Shown: positions 50,001 through 59,966 of the stretch, piece after piece
How positions within the stretch are numbered: position 1 is the first letter of the stretch
Layout: each line of letters opens with the position of its first letter
Origin: Nautilus pompilius
Taxonomy: Eukaryota; Mollusca; Cephalopoda; Nautilida; Nautilidae
Direction: 5' to 3'
Assembly (NCBI GenBank): GCA_018389105.1
Contig: JACATO010000647.1
Location: forward strand, 1,358,001-1,422,000
DNA length: 64,000 nt
Notes under the pieces: generated by a model
Databases searched by the model: none
Told to the model about the DNA's origin: nothing
Seen by the model: only the letters and a program-made list of their open reading frames with translations
Made by a program: the position numbers and the translations under genes

Positions 50001-50549
50001 AGGAGGAGGAGGAGGAGGAGAGTGAGGGAGGAGGAGGAGGAGGAGGAGAGGAGGATGAGGATGAGGAGGATTGGGAGGAGGAGGAGGAGGAGGCGGGGAG
50101 AGGAGGAGGAGGAGAGGATGGAGGAGGAGGAGGAGGAGGAGGAGGAGGATTAGGATTAGGAGGAGGAGGATGAGTAGGAGGAGGAGGAGGAGGAGGAGTA
50201 GGAGGATGGAGGAGGAGGCATGCGGAGGCGGAGGAGTGAGGAGTATGATGTGAGGGGAGTAGTAGGATTAGGAGGAGGAGGAGAGGATGAGGATTAGGAG
50301 TAGGAGGAGGAGTATTAGGAGGAAGTAGTAGGAGGATTGAGTCTATGAGGAGGAGGAGTAGGAGGATTAGCTGAGGAGTCATTAGGAGGAGGAGTAGGAG
50401 TAGAGGATGGATGAGGATTAGATTAGGAGAGGAGGATTATGGGATTATGATTATGATGAGGAGGAGTGTTATTAGTAGTAGTTATTGGATTATGCATTAG
50501 GAGGATTAGGTCTTGATAGTTAGGATTATTATTATGATTAGGATTATTG

Positions 50550-50582
<33 letters not shown>

Positions 50583-50666
50583 TTTATTATTCCTTTTTAT
50601 TAGGAGTATTATTATTATTATTATTATGATTATTATTATATTATATTATTATTATTATTATTATTA

Positions 50667-50713
<47 letters not shown>

Positions 50714-53700
50714 TATTATTATTATTATTATATTATTATTATTTATTAAAAAAAAACATGGTAAATATAACGGAGGTCCAGCTCACCCAGGAAAAAATGG
50801 CACCAGGAGGAGGACTTGTCTTTTCTGAATTGAAAAGGTCTTGCGAGGGGGGTAAAAGCTTCAAAACAAATCTATTCCAACGCATTTATTTCGCACATAC
50901 ATTTCTAATATATTTTAATAAATTTTCTATGCATGAAATACGGGATTTTTCATTCGCGAATCCATGATTGTGGCAAGCAGGGGCTGTGGAGTCGCTGTAA
51001 TCCCCTCATTAAGAGTTTTCTGTCCCCTGTGGGAAAGTCGGTGGTGAATCGTGTTTTTGAATGCACGGAAGTCCGACTCCACATCTTAGTAGTTCTGTTA
51101 ATGGAGATTTCTTTACTTTTGGAGATAACTATCCTTTTGTAGTTCAGTCGGTTTAATAGTTTTTTCCCTTAGATTTCAGGCCGAAATTATCAACGCTTTT
51201 GTCTCTCTAATGAGTTTAATGAATAAAAATACCTTAGCCGATGTACGTATTGCTACACACAGGTTGGAATGTGGAATCAGAGTTCACATCACCTGGATCC
51301 GATAGTAAATTAAGAGTTCTGGCAGCACCTCTATGTCTCTCTCATTGATCACCGTCTTTGGTACCGCATGTCGGGCTGTTTCGCCCGACAAACTCATAGC
51401 TTATTTGTAGAATATCTGCAGTGAGAGCTAATTACGGAACACCCGCTAACACTACGAATCTGTGAGTGGTTTACAAACAGACAAAAAAATATGGCAGCTC
51501 GGTTGTAAATACCAGAACCAGCATAAAAGAGTTAGAGACTAATGGGCGTTCGGCCCAACCGGGCGTGACCTGTCTTCACCGCCATTATATATATATATAT
51601 ATATAGTAACTGCCACTGTGTCGTGCTTGTATGGTTGATGCTAGACTTACCACACACACATACAAGACTGCTTTACGGCATACGTCTCAGTACACGGTTT
51701 ATGGCAGATCCATTTCTGATGGCTACTCTCCTGACTTCTGTAGAGTAACGACGATACGACTGATGCTAACGAAAAGAGGCAATATGTTTTGTGTGAATAA
51801 TAACTAGCCATTAATTAAAATATATAATATATAATTTACATAATTTCGGAAGTTCAAATTTCTAAAGTTGATTCATTTCTCTCCTTGTTTAAATCATTTT
51901 TTCCAGTTTTTTTTTTGGAAACCGAATGACGTCATCAAGGTAAATTCAGTTTCACGGTGTCTGTGTTGATCTTTGTTAACGTCACGTGTTCTATAAAATC
52001 ACCGAAAACAGTCACGTGCTTTCAGTACTCTGTCCGTCCACCACAGCAAGAAGAAGTAGTAATACGTCTATGGCTGTTCGTTGTGAAGAGTGGGGAAGTT
52101 GCATAGGGAAAATACGATTTACCTGGATGCTGCAGAACCCTTTCACAGTCGTGGGCGACAAACTGTCCGAAGGCCACTCCAAAGTGGTTTAGTCTGTTGG
52201 TGACTGTTTTCTTGTTGCTAGGAGGCAAGACGGTCGTGCTGATCAGTCGGGCGCTCGGCAGTTTCCCCCCAACCCGGTCCCTTGTCCGTGGTTTGTTAAA
52301 GCCTTCAAATAGAGGTGATTAAGGAACTCCCGTGTGCATAATGTGAAAGGCATAACAACGGCTACAGGTTTGTATACATTTTCCGCAACTGTCTTCATTC
52401 AGTGGGATCACTACACAAAATCCCGTTTTTACTAGATAAATGAAGACGATACCTATGAACCTGATACAGGTGGACTCCATAAAACAGTTAGTGAAATCTA
52501 CAGACAGAGAGGGAACTATATGGAATTTTTTATCTTAACTAATAAAAATGAAGTTGCAGTGATGTTTATTGTCTTTTGTTGACAACAAAGGACTTTGCGT
52601 AACGATTAACGGCGTTCGCTACTAAAGGTTAAATACCAGCTGGAATTTGTAGAGAGAAACGGACTCTACGAGATAGTCGCTTGGACATTACAGACGAGAT
52701 TTTGTCCAGTGTTTGGAATATCATCCATGGTGATTACAATTCTGTTCCAAACAGAAGAATGCTGCAGCAGAGTTTAGCAGGTCTCCGGCCCCTTCCCCAT
52801 ATAAAGTACCGCAGTCTTACGGGACAGACAGGGGACAACCCAGTGGCTTTGCTTATACCGATAAAGCATTTCTCGCCAGTATCTTATCCTACCACCTATA
52901 CACAACCTAATTAAGATTTTTAAAAAAAGATGCAAAGTTCACACTGTTTCTTGACTGCTTCAGATAATAGAAACTTTCTATCCCTTTGTTGTGCAAAAGA
53001 AGCCAACTAATCCAAGTATTTTGGGCCGGGCACCAATTTCTTCGAGTTCAGCACTCTTCAGAAACACTAAGCTGTAAATATTTAGTTTCGAATACAGAAT
53101 GCAAACGTATCAGCAATCTCACGGTCATCGTAGGAAGGAGGAAGGAGTCGTCTGAACGGGACGTTAGCCACTCCAAACAAGGGGTTCTTCAGATTGTTGC
53201 AGGTTCCGTCGAAATTCCTGATTTTTTGCGAAAGAGGACATTGTGGATTTTCAAAAGGGCAGTTCACGTTTCTCTGCAATGCGCCAAGATCATCCCCGGT
53301 TCTAAATAAATGAAGTAAAAAACATCAATAAAAAATTCACAAACCGGTTTATAATAAGTTTTAAATTTGATTGGAATGGAGATATTAAGGAGACATCTGC
53401 CGCCATATTTCTTTTAGTTACCTTTATCAACATTATGTTTTCACATACAATAAATGCAGAGTAAATTGGGCGTGGCGTAAGACGCTGCCCAAAGGAATGG
53501 GATATAAACGTTATCAGCACCGGTTATTTGTCTAGCAGTGACGACTGAATTGTCGAAAATAGAACTATATTTCACGAAGAAACAATTGCCATTCCAAAGT
53601 TATGACGTCACTACTACTGAAGACTTTAGTTTGAATGAGCTAATACAAGAGGACATGGAGTCAGAAGATGGAGATGGTAAACAAAGATTCACCGATGTAA

Positions 53701-54698
53701 ACCTTTTTTTAAAAAAAAAAAATTATATCTGTTGCTACCGTTTAAAAATAGAAGTTTCTAGTAAATTATTTTGTCTATCTATTATGTTTACAATTCTGCC
53801 TTTTATTAAATGAAATGTTTTAGTTTTGTTTTTGGTAATTGAATAATGCTGAGTATATCTGATCATTAACCTGACATTCTAAGAACTGCGGTCTTGTGAG
53901 ATGACGGTGCACTTGTAGAAAAATTCTGCCAGCTGACAGTTACATTCTTCAACTCTTGAGTTAGCACTTTTTAGACGATGTCTTAATTATTTGGATCATC
54001 TGCAAAACTTTTAACATCACGAGCAAAACTCCAGGAAGAGTTTACATCAGCGAATGTACATGGCGGCCATTGGCCTACTTGGGTGTGTGGTTCTTGTACC
54101 TTTGTGAAATGATCTCCATATTCCTGTCCCAGATCTTTCCAAATTCCAGAGCGGTAATGCGTGCGCGAGGACCAAAAGATGGCTTTTGCACTTCGTTTCC
54201 ATCTGAAACGGAAAATGTTTGCTAGTAGAATCGGTCGTTTGTCCAACACTTTGCTGTGGGGAAAGCACACCAGTTGGGTTAGAACGTCACGTGCCTGGCT
54301 AGTATAGCCGCGATTGAGACGTCACCGGTTCTCGTGTGAGTTGGTGGGATCTCACTTTATTTACCAGACAGACAGTTTTTTGTTGTTGTTTTTTTTAAAC
54401 CGAATACCTTAATGAAACCAAAAAAAAAAAAACACCTTTACTTTGCATTTGCATGAAGCTTATTATGTCATGTTTAACGACGAGTAAACGTGGCATAAAG
54501 GTTTCAGTATTGTTATTGTCTTTTGTCTAGTGAAAGAATTAACAACCGTTTCCACTCACCTCGGACTACGTTGGAGTCACCCGACCGAGCATCTTCTTCC
54601 TTACGTGTCTCGTGTTGCTCCATTTGAAAAACAGCAATCGAACCCGCTTGGAAAATGCAACAAAATAGTCCGCAGCACGCAAGGATCATCCCCTTCAT
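38077..54698 (-). CDS. Secreted animal haem peroxidase, 12 exons, 701 aa
   Basis: Animal haem peroxidases (peroxidase-cyclooxygenase superfamily) use H2O2 to oxidise halides, tyrosines or other donors, usually outside the cell. The exons are 54698-54560, 54202-54100, 53301-53123, 52302-52123, 49789-49738, 45790-45678, 45068-44967, 44514-44401, 42162-41376, 40439-40273, 38623-38518 and 38140-38077. Every junction is phase-compatible; the total of 2106 nt gives 701 residues and TAG. The N-terminus is a signal peptide (MKGMILACCGLFCCIFQAGS). Family landmarks are FDGTCNNLKNP, PFRRLLPPSYDD, distal His191 in QFVAHD, CFPIEIPADD, FLDASNVYGS, Arg331/Glu334 in DFRVNENPG, LREHNRIA, proximal His435 in FRFGHSM, NIQRGRDHGIPAYNEW, DDIDLFAGG and NLSLW near the end. 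His-to-His spacing (244) is close to that of myeloperoxidase (241). It is best called peroxidase-like; the substrate is unknown. One donor (GTCGGT after 44967) is weak. Confidence 0.93.
40895..41040 (+). mobile_element. Possible tRNA-derived SINE fragment
   Basis: The Pol III B-box-like motif GGTTCGAATCC (40934-40944) is followed by a GC-rich body and ends in an (ATA)n tail at about 41020-41039, the usual SINE layout. An A box could not be confidently placed, so the copy may be 5'-truncated. It sits in a peroxidase intron, antisense to the gene. Confidence 0.4.
42300..42690 (-). mobile_element. 3' end fragment of a non-LTR retrotransposon (LINE)
   Basis: On the minus strand, short frames read GTTKVKEVSKK, then ERFRHVQMRDEGHPMRKV and VQGRRRRGRQN. 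These match the C-terminal tail common to many LINE reverse-transcriptase ORFs (RWFGHVQRM...KVLxxxVxGRRRRGRPK type, as remembered). The 3' side ends in a (TTG)n-like tract at about 42270-42290, as LINE tails often do. Stops and frameshifts interrupt it, and it lies in the peroxidase intron just upstream of exon 9. The 233-codon + strand frame over it is only a shadow. Confidence 0.6.
45934..46142. repeat. GA-rich tandem array with four TGACGTCA palindromes
   Basis: Units of about 43-54 bp consist of GAGAGATGACGTCAGTACTA followed by GAGAGAGG-type spacer. The CRE-like palindrome TGACGTCA occurs at 45956, 45999, 46053 and 46096. The spacing differs only by GA-tract length. It is intronic in the peroxidase gene. 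Its reverse complement shares a core with the satellite at 57.7 kb. Confidence 0.93.
46839..49586. repeat. 2.75-kb minisatellite, about 56 copies of a 47-50 bp unit
   Basis: The unit reads approximately GATGGTGGTGAAGTCGTTCA, then TTCTGAGGCCTCCCC and a CCGGGGGGG run plus TGGGGT. Copies vary mainly in G-run length (about 4-13) and in CGTTC versus CATTC and CGTTCT versus CATTCT. Open frames on both strands (Gly/Pro/Ser-rich) arise because the unit lacks stops. They shift frame with each G-run change and lie in a peroxidase intron (45791-49737), so they are not genes. The C-run/G-run junction can fold into hairpins, and the G runs can form quadruplexes. Confidence 0.97.
49905..50480. repeat. GGA-triplet tract, increasingly interrupted by TTA
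   Basis: Long (GGA)n purine tracts with GAT and TTA interruptions become denser to the right. The tract lies in the peroxidase intron 49790-52122. It generates artefactual Gly/Glu-rich and Pro/Ser-rich open frames on opposite strands. Confidence 0.93.
50520..50748. repeat. (TTA/ATT)n tract
   Basis: Nearly pure ATT triplets, broken by a few T-rich and ATATT interruptions and ending in an A-run at 50749. It continues directly from the GGA tract. The poly-Ile/Tyr frame over it is an artefact. Confidence 0.95.
51585..51605. repeat. (AT)n microsatellite
   Basis: About ten AT dinucleotides in the same peroxidase intron, just after GC-rich sequence. Confidence 0.9.
54560..54698 (-). other. First coding exon and signal peptide of the peroxidase
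   Basis: The first ATG (54698-54696) opens MKGMILACCGLFCCIFQ, a hydrophobic export signal. A charged propeptide stretch follows, with donor GTGAGT at 54559. The next exon (54202-54100) follows acceptor CCGTTTCAG and was chosen because it alone gives an open phase 1-to-2 exon reading into the TGDDLGALQRN start of the next exon. A stronger-looking acceptor at about 54238 was rejected because it runs into an in-frame stop. Confidence 0.75.
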
Positions 54699-57600
54699 TT
54701 TGCCTAAATAATAATCATATACATTGTTTTTTTTTTTTTTAAAAAAAATCAAGATAACTGCAGCATTTCGTCTTCCTTTTCCTTTCTCTTTACTTGTACC
54801 GATGCTTTTCTCTTAGTAGGATGACCCAGGTACAGTATCTGGACCCGGTTACTGATTACCGGAAACCAGGAAGGAAATTTTGAAACAGTTCATTAATATG
54901 CGCGCAGTCACAAGGCACCTGATGAACAACAATAACGACGTAGAATGCTACGAGCGTCCTCTCGTGGTAACGTTCGGCGTCAAGAACAGTGTATTCCGCC
55001 ATGCTTCACGATTGCCTTATAGGCGCTGAACTTTCTACTTATATGCACATGAAAAGAAAGAAAGAAAAACCGTTGTCGTGACTGAGCTTTGATTGATTTC
55101 CTGCCATTGTGGATAATTTTTGTTATCACGGTTATCTGGTTTGTTGTTGTTTTTTAATTTCCAGTTAGTGCCTCCGTGTTATTGTCGTCTTCTATCCTGA
55201 CGGAACCCACGGTTCCAGCCAGACGTTTCTTCTACCGGAATCTCCACTTCATTTAAAGACGTCGTGAAATCGGCACTTTTGCTGGTCGTAGCCCACGGAC
55301 GGCCAACCGTCTGACAGTGAACTTTACGGAGGCAGAAGAAAGTAATACGAGATCATGATTGGTTGTTAAACAGAAATGTAGAAACACGTGGTGGACTGAT
55401 GCATTAAGGTTCCGCTTTAACCTTTCTCGAGTTCGTCTTTTTTAAGGATACCTCTGTCGCGCACGTGCTAAATGATCTTAGATTACCTGGCGACCAAAGT
55501 AGAGTGTATTTCGTAGCCTCGCATGTCCGTGATAAAGCAAAGGTCTATGTGCCGGACGGCCGCCTTACTGCTTCTTTAGTCTGGACCTCAGATCACAGGG
55601 AGTCATGACGTAATATTTTGTAACCATAGGATGGGATTGGAATTATCTTTTTACCAGCCGACTGACTGAAACATTGAACAGTTGTCCCACTGCAAAGGTT
55701 ACCGTGGATACGGTTTAAAATGCATTGAACACGTGGCTGAGAGAGCGAGGCTTGTTGCAGAGAGCTAGGGGTGTTTGGGAATGAATAAAGGTGTTTATAT
55801 CATTGGTGAACGTTAACGGAAGTTCAAGAAAGATGACTAATCCACAACGCTTACAGGCCATAATTCAGACTTCTTTTGTCCAACGGGTCGTCTCCCTTGT
55901 TAACACCAAACTAACAAAATATGGTCGTAGGAGAATCCACTTCCTGCAATAATTTATTAATGTCGAAAAATATGTTTTAGTGGTCCATAATTCATATCAA
56001 AAGTAAAATTTTTGTTAAATAAGCGCTCTGTTGTTGAAAAGCTAAGAAGTAGAGCGGGTGTCGTGAAAACTGATGCAGAGGTTTGTTCCAAATTGTCGCT
56101 GGTTTGAGGCAACAGGAAAAAGTTGGAGAAATTCTTCGTCTCCAATTAGCTCGGCCTCTTTCGCATCCAGTACAGGGCATCTCAAAATAAGACAGCAGCA
56201 TCGTCATCGACAAGTTCCTGGAAACCATCAATTACATCAGCGATTGGAAGAAACGCAAAAAAAAAACAAAAATGAAAAGCATCTCACCTTCAAGTTAAAC
56301 TCATCACGGTAGAGAAATTACCGGTCATCCGAAAATATATTACCTGTTTTTTCTCCATGTCCCATTACGTTTATTTGGTTATTTTTTAACACTTTTATAC
56401 CGTTATTTCAGACTCTCATCAAATGTTTAAAGAATTTTAGATGTTCGCCTTCGGCCTGATAAGGTCAAAACAAAAATGAAAAACCTAAGGAAACTGATCC
56501 ATCAGTGATGCTGAAGACATTATGTTGAAAAAGGTTGAATGAGTTTTTGTAGGAGCCGTCTATGTTGAACATCTTCACTAATTTAATAGAAATTCTCAAA
56601 AAAGACACGAATATATTTCGTACCAAGCCTTATATGGAGCTTTTATACTTTGCGTACAGTATTCGTATATAGGTCGTTAACGTCTCAGTCTTATAAACCT
56701 CTATTATACTCATATTATACTTACCAAGTTACCAGGCTACTTTCTCGTCGCTGTTGTAGTTCACGGTGAATGGCCGTTATTATTTACCTTTAGACAGGTA
56801 GGTGATTCGCCTCAGGATTCAACTCTTAGAGTGGTTATTTTCAGTTGTTTATCTATTCCTCTTTATCTTATACCGACGAGCAAGTCGTACTGTTCAGCTG
56901 CCCGAACTTGTCTCGCCTGCTTCTTTTATGTGCTCCTCCACATAAACTGGTAGTGTGGTAGCCCTATCGCCTTTAGATAAGCAAAGTGCCCGTATCTAAA
57001 TATACCTGCAACCTATCAGACTTCTGTCTCTAGCTACGTGCCGTGTCTAAGCTTATACGTAACCAGAAATCACCGAGAAACGTGTTACAACAAAGAAAAC
57101 ATTATGATTTACAAAGAAATTTAGTAAAACAATGACCAGGTAAGTTTTCTTCGGGTACCTGCAGTTTCCTCCCACAGCTAAACAGAGGGAGTCTAGTACG
57201 GTCCTTCCGGTTGCTTCTATTAGAAATTCGGCGCGCGACTCTTGACTTTCTTGGCACCTTGGTTGCCTCTGGAGGGTCCCCAACCGTACCCAGGTAACCC
57301 CGCTTGTTCGCCAAGACTGATACCCCTATACCGTGACGTCCTCAAGATCTCGCCGTCAGAACAAGGGTTCGCAAAGAAGAATAGAAAATACTAAAATGTT
57401 TAATGCATAATAATGACATGACGACAAAGTGCAACGAATTATTTGCTTACAAATTTATCAAAACATCTTGCATAATTAAGTCGTTATGAGCAGCACCTTT
57501 ACCGAAAAAGCTTGTCGCTGAAGCCCATAATACACAATACAGCAGAAGTGCACAACGTGTATCGCGCTTCAGCTGCAAACAAGATGTTTATGTCCTTCAA

Positions 57601-57730
57601 ATGGCTGAATTTCAAATATCTAAAAATGCATTTAGTTAATTATCAGCGGGTAAAAACTAACATTTCCACCGGCTTCGTACAACGTTAGTTTGAATGCGTT
57701 AAATAGATAGATAAAAGAATTTTAGTTCAG
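54699..57730. other. Region upstream of the peroxidase gene, no gene seen
   Basis: GC-moderate, CpG-normal DNA expected to contain the peroxidase promoter and 5' UTR. Short frames at 55957-56312 and 57053-57314 overlap in several registers without recognisable domains. No tRNA, transposon ends or splice-consistent homology were found. Confidence 0.45.
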
Positions 57731-57734
57731 TGAT

Positions 57735-59135
57735 AAGTCATTACGTCTCTAGTACGTAATTAGGACCGTTATGTCATCAGGACTGAATTACGTCATTAGG
57801 ACTGTGCTATGTCATTACGTCTCTAGTACGTCATTAGGACTGTGCTACGTCATTACGTCTCTAGTACGTCATTAGGACTGTGTTACGTCATTACGTCTCT
57901 AGTACGTCATTAGGACTGTGTTACGTCATTACGTCTCTAGTACGTCATTAGGACTGTGTTACGTCATTACGTCTCTAGTACGTCATTAGGACCGTGTTAC
58001 GTCATTACGTCTCTAGTACATCATTAGGACTGTGTTACGTCATTACGTCTCTAGTACGTAATTAGGACCGTGCTACGTCATTACGTCTCTAGTACATCAT
58101 TAGGACTGTGTTACGTCATTACGTCTCTAGTACGTAATTAGGACCGTGCTACGTCATTACGTCTCTAGTACATCATTAGGACTGTGTTACGTCATTACGT
58201 CTCTAGTACGTCATTAGGACTGTGTTACGTCATTACGTCTCTAGTACATCATTAGGACTGTGTTATGTCATTACGTCTCTAGTACGTAATTAGGACCGTT
58301 ATTGTCATCAGGACTGAATTACGTCATTAGGACTGTGCTATGTCATTACGTCTCTAGTACGTCATTAGGACCGTGCTACGTCATTACGTCTTAGTACATC
58401 ATTAGGACTGTGTTACGTCATTACGTCTCTAGTACGTCATTAGGACTGTGTTACGTCATTACGTCTCTAGTACATCATTAGGACTGTGTTATGTCATTAC
58501 GTCTCTAGTACGTAATTAGGACCGTTTGGTCATCAGGACTGAATTACGTCATTAGGACTATGTCATTACGTCTCTAGTACGTCATTAGGACTGTGTTACG
58601 TCATTACGTCTCTAGTACGTAATTAGGACCGTGCTACGTCTTACGTCTCTAGTACATCAGTAGGACTGTGTTACGTCATTACGTCTCTAGTACGTCATTA
58701 GGACTGTGTTACGTCATTACGTCTCTAGTACGTCATTAGGACTGTGTTATGTCATTACGTCTCTAGTACGTAATTAGGACCGTTATGTCATCAGGACTGA
58801 ATTACGTCATTAGGACTGTGCTATGTCATTACGTCTCTAGTACGTCATTAGGACCGTGCTACGTCATTACGTCTCTAGTACATCATTAGGACTGTGTTAC
58901 GTCATTACGTCTCTAGTACGTCATTAGGACTTGTTACGTCATTAGGAGTGTGCTACGTCATTACGTCTCTAGTACATCATTAGGACTGTGTTATGTCATT
59001 ACGTCTCTAGTACGTAATTAGGACCGTTATGTCATCAGGACTGAATTACGTCATTAGGACTTACGTCATTACGTCTCTAGTACGTCATTAGGACTGTTAC
59101 GTCAATGACACTGTATTACGTCATTAGGAGGCCAT
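57735..59135. repeat. 38-bp satellite array, about 36 copies, with higher-order units
   Basis: The consensus unit is TACGTCATTACGTCTCTAG followed by TACGTCATTAGGACTGTGT. Each unit holds about three CGTCA (CRE half-site) motifs. A variant pair (GTAATTAGGACCGTTATGTC, ATCAGGACTGAATTACGTC) recurs at about 57764, 58294, 58520, 58778 and 59022. The intervals are roughly 530, 226, 258 and 244 bp, showing amplification as higher-order blocks of about six units. The array lies between the peroxidase and GPCR genes. Confidence 0.95.
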
Positions 59136-59948
59136 CAGATCGCCATTTACTCTCTACATGTAGCAAACTAAAAGGTTTGAGATTTTTCAGCATATTTCCC
59201 TTTAAACGTTTAAAATCAAGGTCTGTAAACCTTTTTTTTTCTTTTCAATTGCTTGGTATTAAGTATGTCAAAAAATGTATTTCCTGATTAGTCTTCTGGA
59301 AACCAGGGCATTTATGATTCTTTTATGCAAACTTAATTTTGGCAATGTATAAAATTTGGTAAGTCTTCAGCGGACCCGTCACGTGATATATGGTTTTTTA
59401 TGGCAAGTGAAAATTGGATGGAAAAGACCGGACTTAGTCTTTCAAATTCCCGATCTCTTCCGAGAGATCGTTTGGATGTACAGGAGTCTGAACGAACTGC
59501 ATCATTATCAGTATTAAAACAACGAGTCTAGAGGTAGGTGTGACATTCGGTAATGTGACAGTTCGGAAAGTAGCGGCGATGGCGGTGTCGCGAAATATTC
59601 TGAGACGAGTTCGGGGCAGCTCGAGGGGGTTCGGGAATTTTGGGCTAATTCGCGCGCAGAGTCACCATCGGTCCGGAAAGTTGCCATTGAAGAACTGACG
59701 TGAAACACACTCCTGGTTTTAAAAGAAAATTGTTTTGAAGGCTGAGATTATCTTCATCTTGTATGGAAAAGAAAAACAACAAGCATTTTTGTCACGTGAC
59801 ATATGCTATGATAGTGCAGTGATGCTGACGAAAGAGGCAACAAAAGATATTCGGGATGAACGATTCTGAACCTGCTTACCCTAAATGGTCGCTACCCCAC
59901 CAAGGGGTCGTCGGGTGGTGACAGAATTTCAGTTGTTACACAAGAAAC
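59136..59948. other. Intergenic DNA downstream of the GPCR, no gene seen
   Basis: No supported gene. Overlapping short frames on both strands at 59105-59287 and 59514-59708 carry no motif. Confidence 0.45.
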
Positions 59949-59954
59949 TTTATT
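59949..59954 (-). promoter_or_regulatory. Candidate polyadenylation signal of the GPCR
   Basis: Minus-strand AATAAA lies 12 nt past the GPCR stop codon. A second AATAAA overlaps the stop itself. A 3' UTR this short would be unusual but possible. Confidence 0.35.
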
Positions 59955-59966
59955 CCTTTATAGAAT

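Noticed and set aside
49828-50382. 184-codon Pro/Ser-rich minus frame and opposite Glu/Gly-rich frames
   Set aside because: These are artefacts of the GGA triplet tract.
53538-53813. + strand frame TTELSKIELYFTKKQ... followed by a GTAAAC
   Set aside because: It lies in a peroxidase intron on the wrong strand, with no partner exons or domain.
54047-54270. Alternative second peroxidase exon starting after CCCCACAG near 54238
   Set aside because: In the phase required by the first exon it reaches TAG within about 30 nt. The frame that stays open does not join exon 1 or lead into the next exon.
57735-59135. CRISPR-like repeat array
   Set aside because: The repeats are contiguous with no unique spacers, and the genome is eukaryotic.
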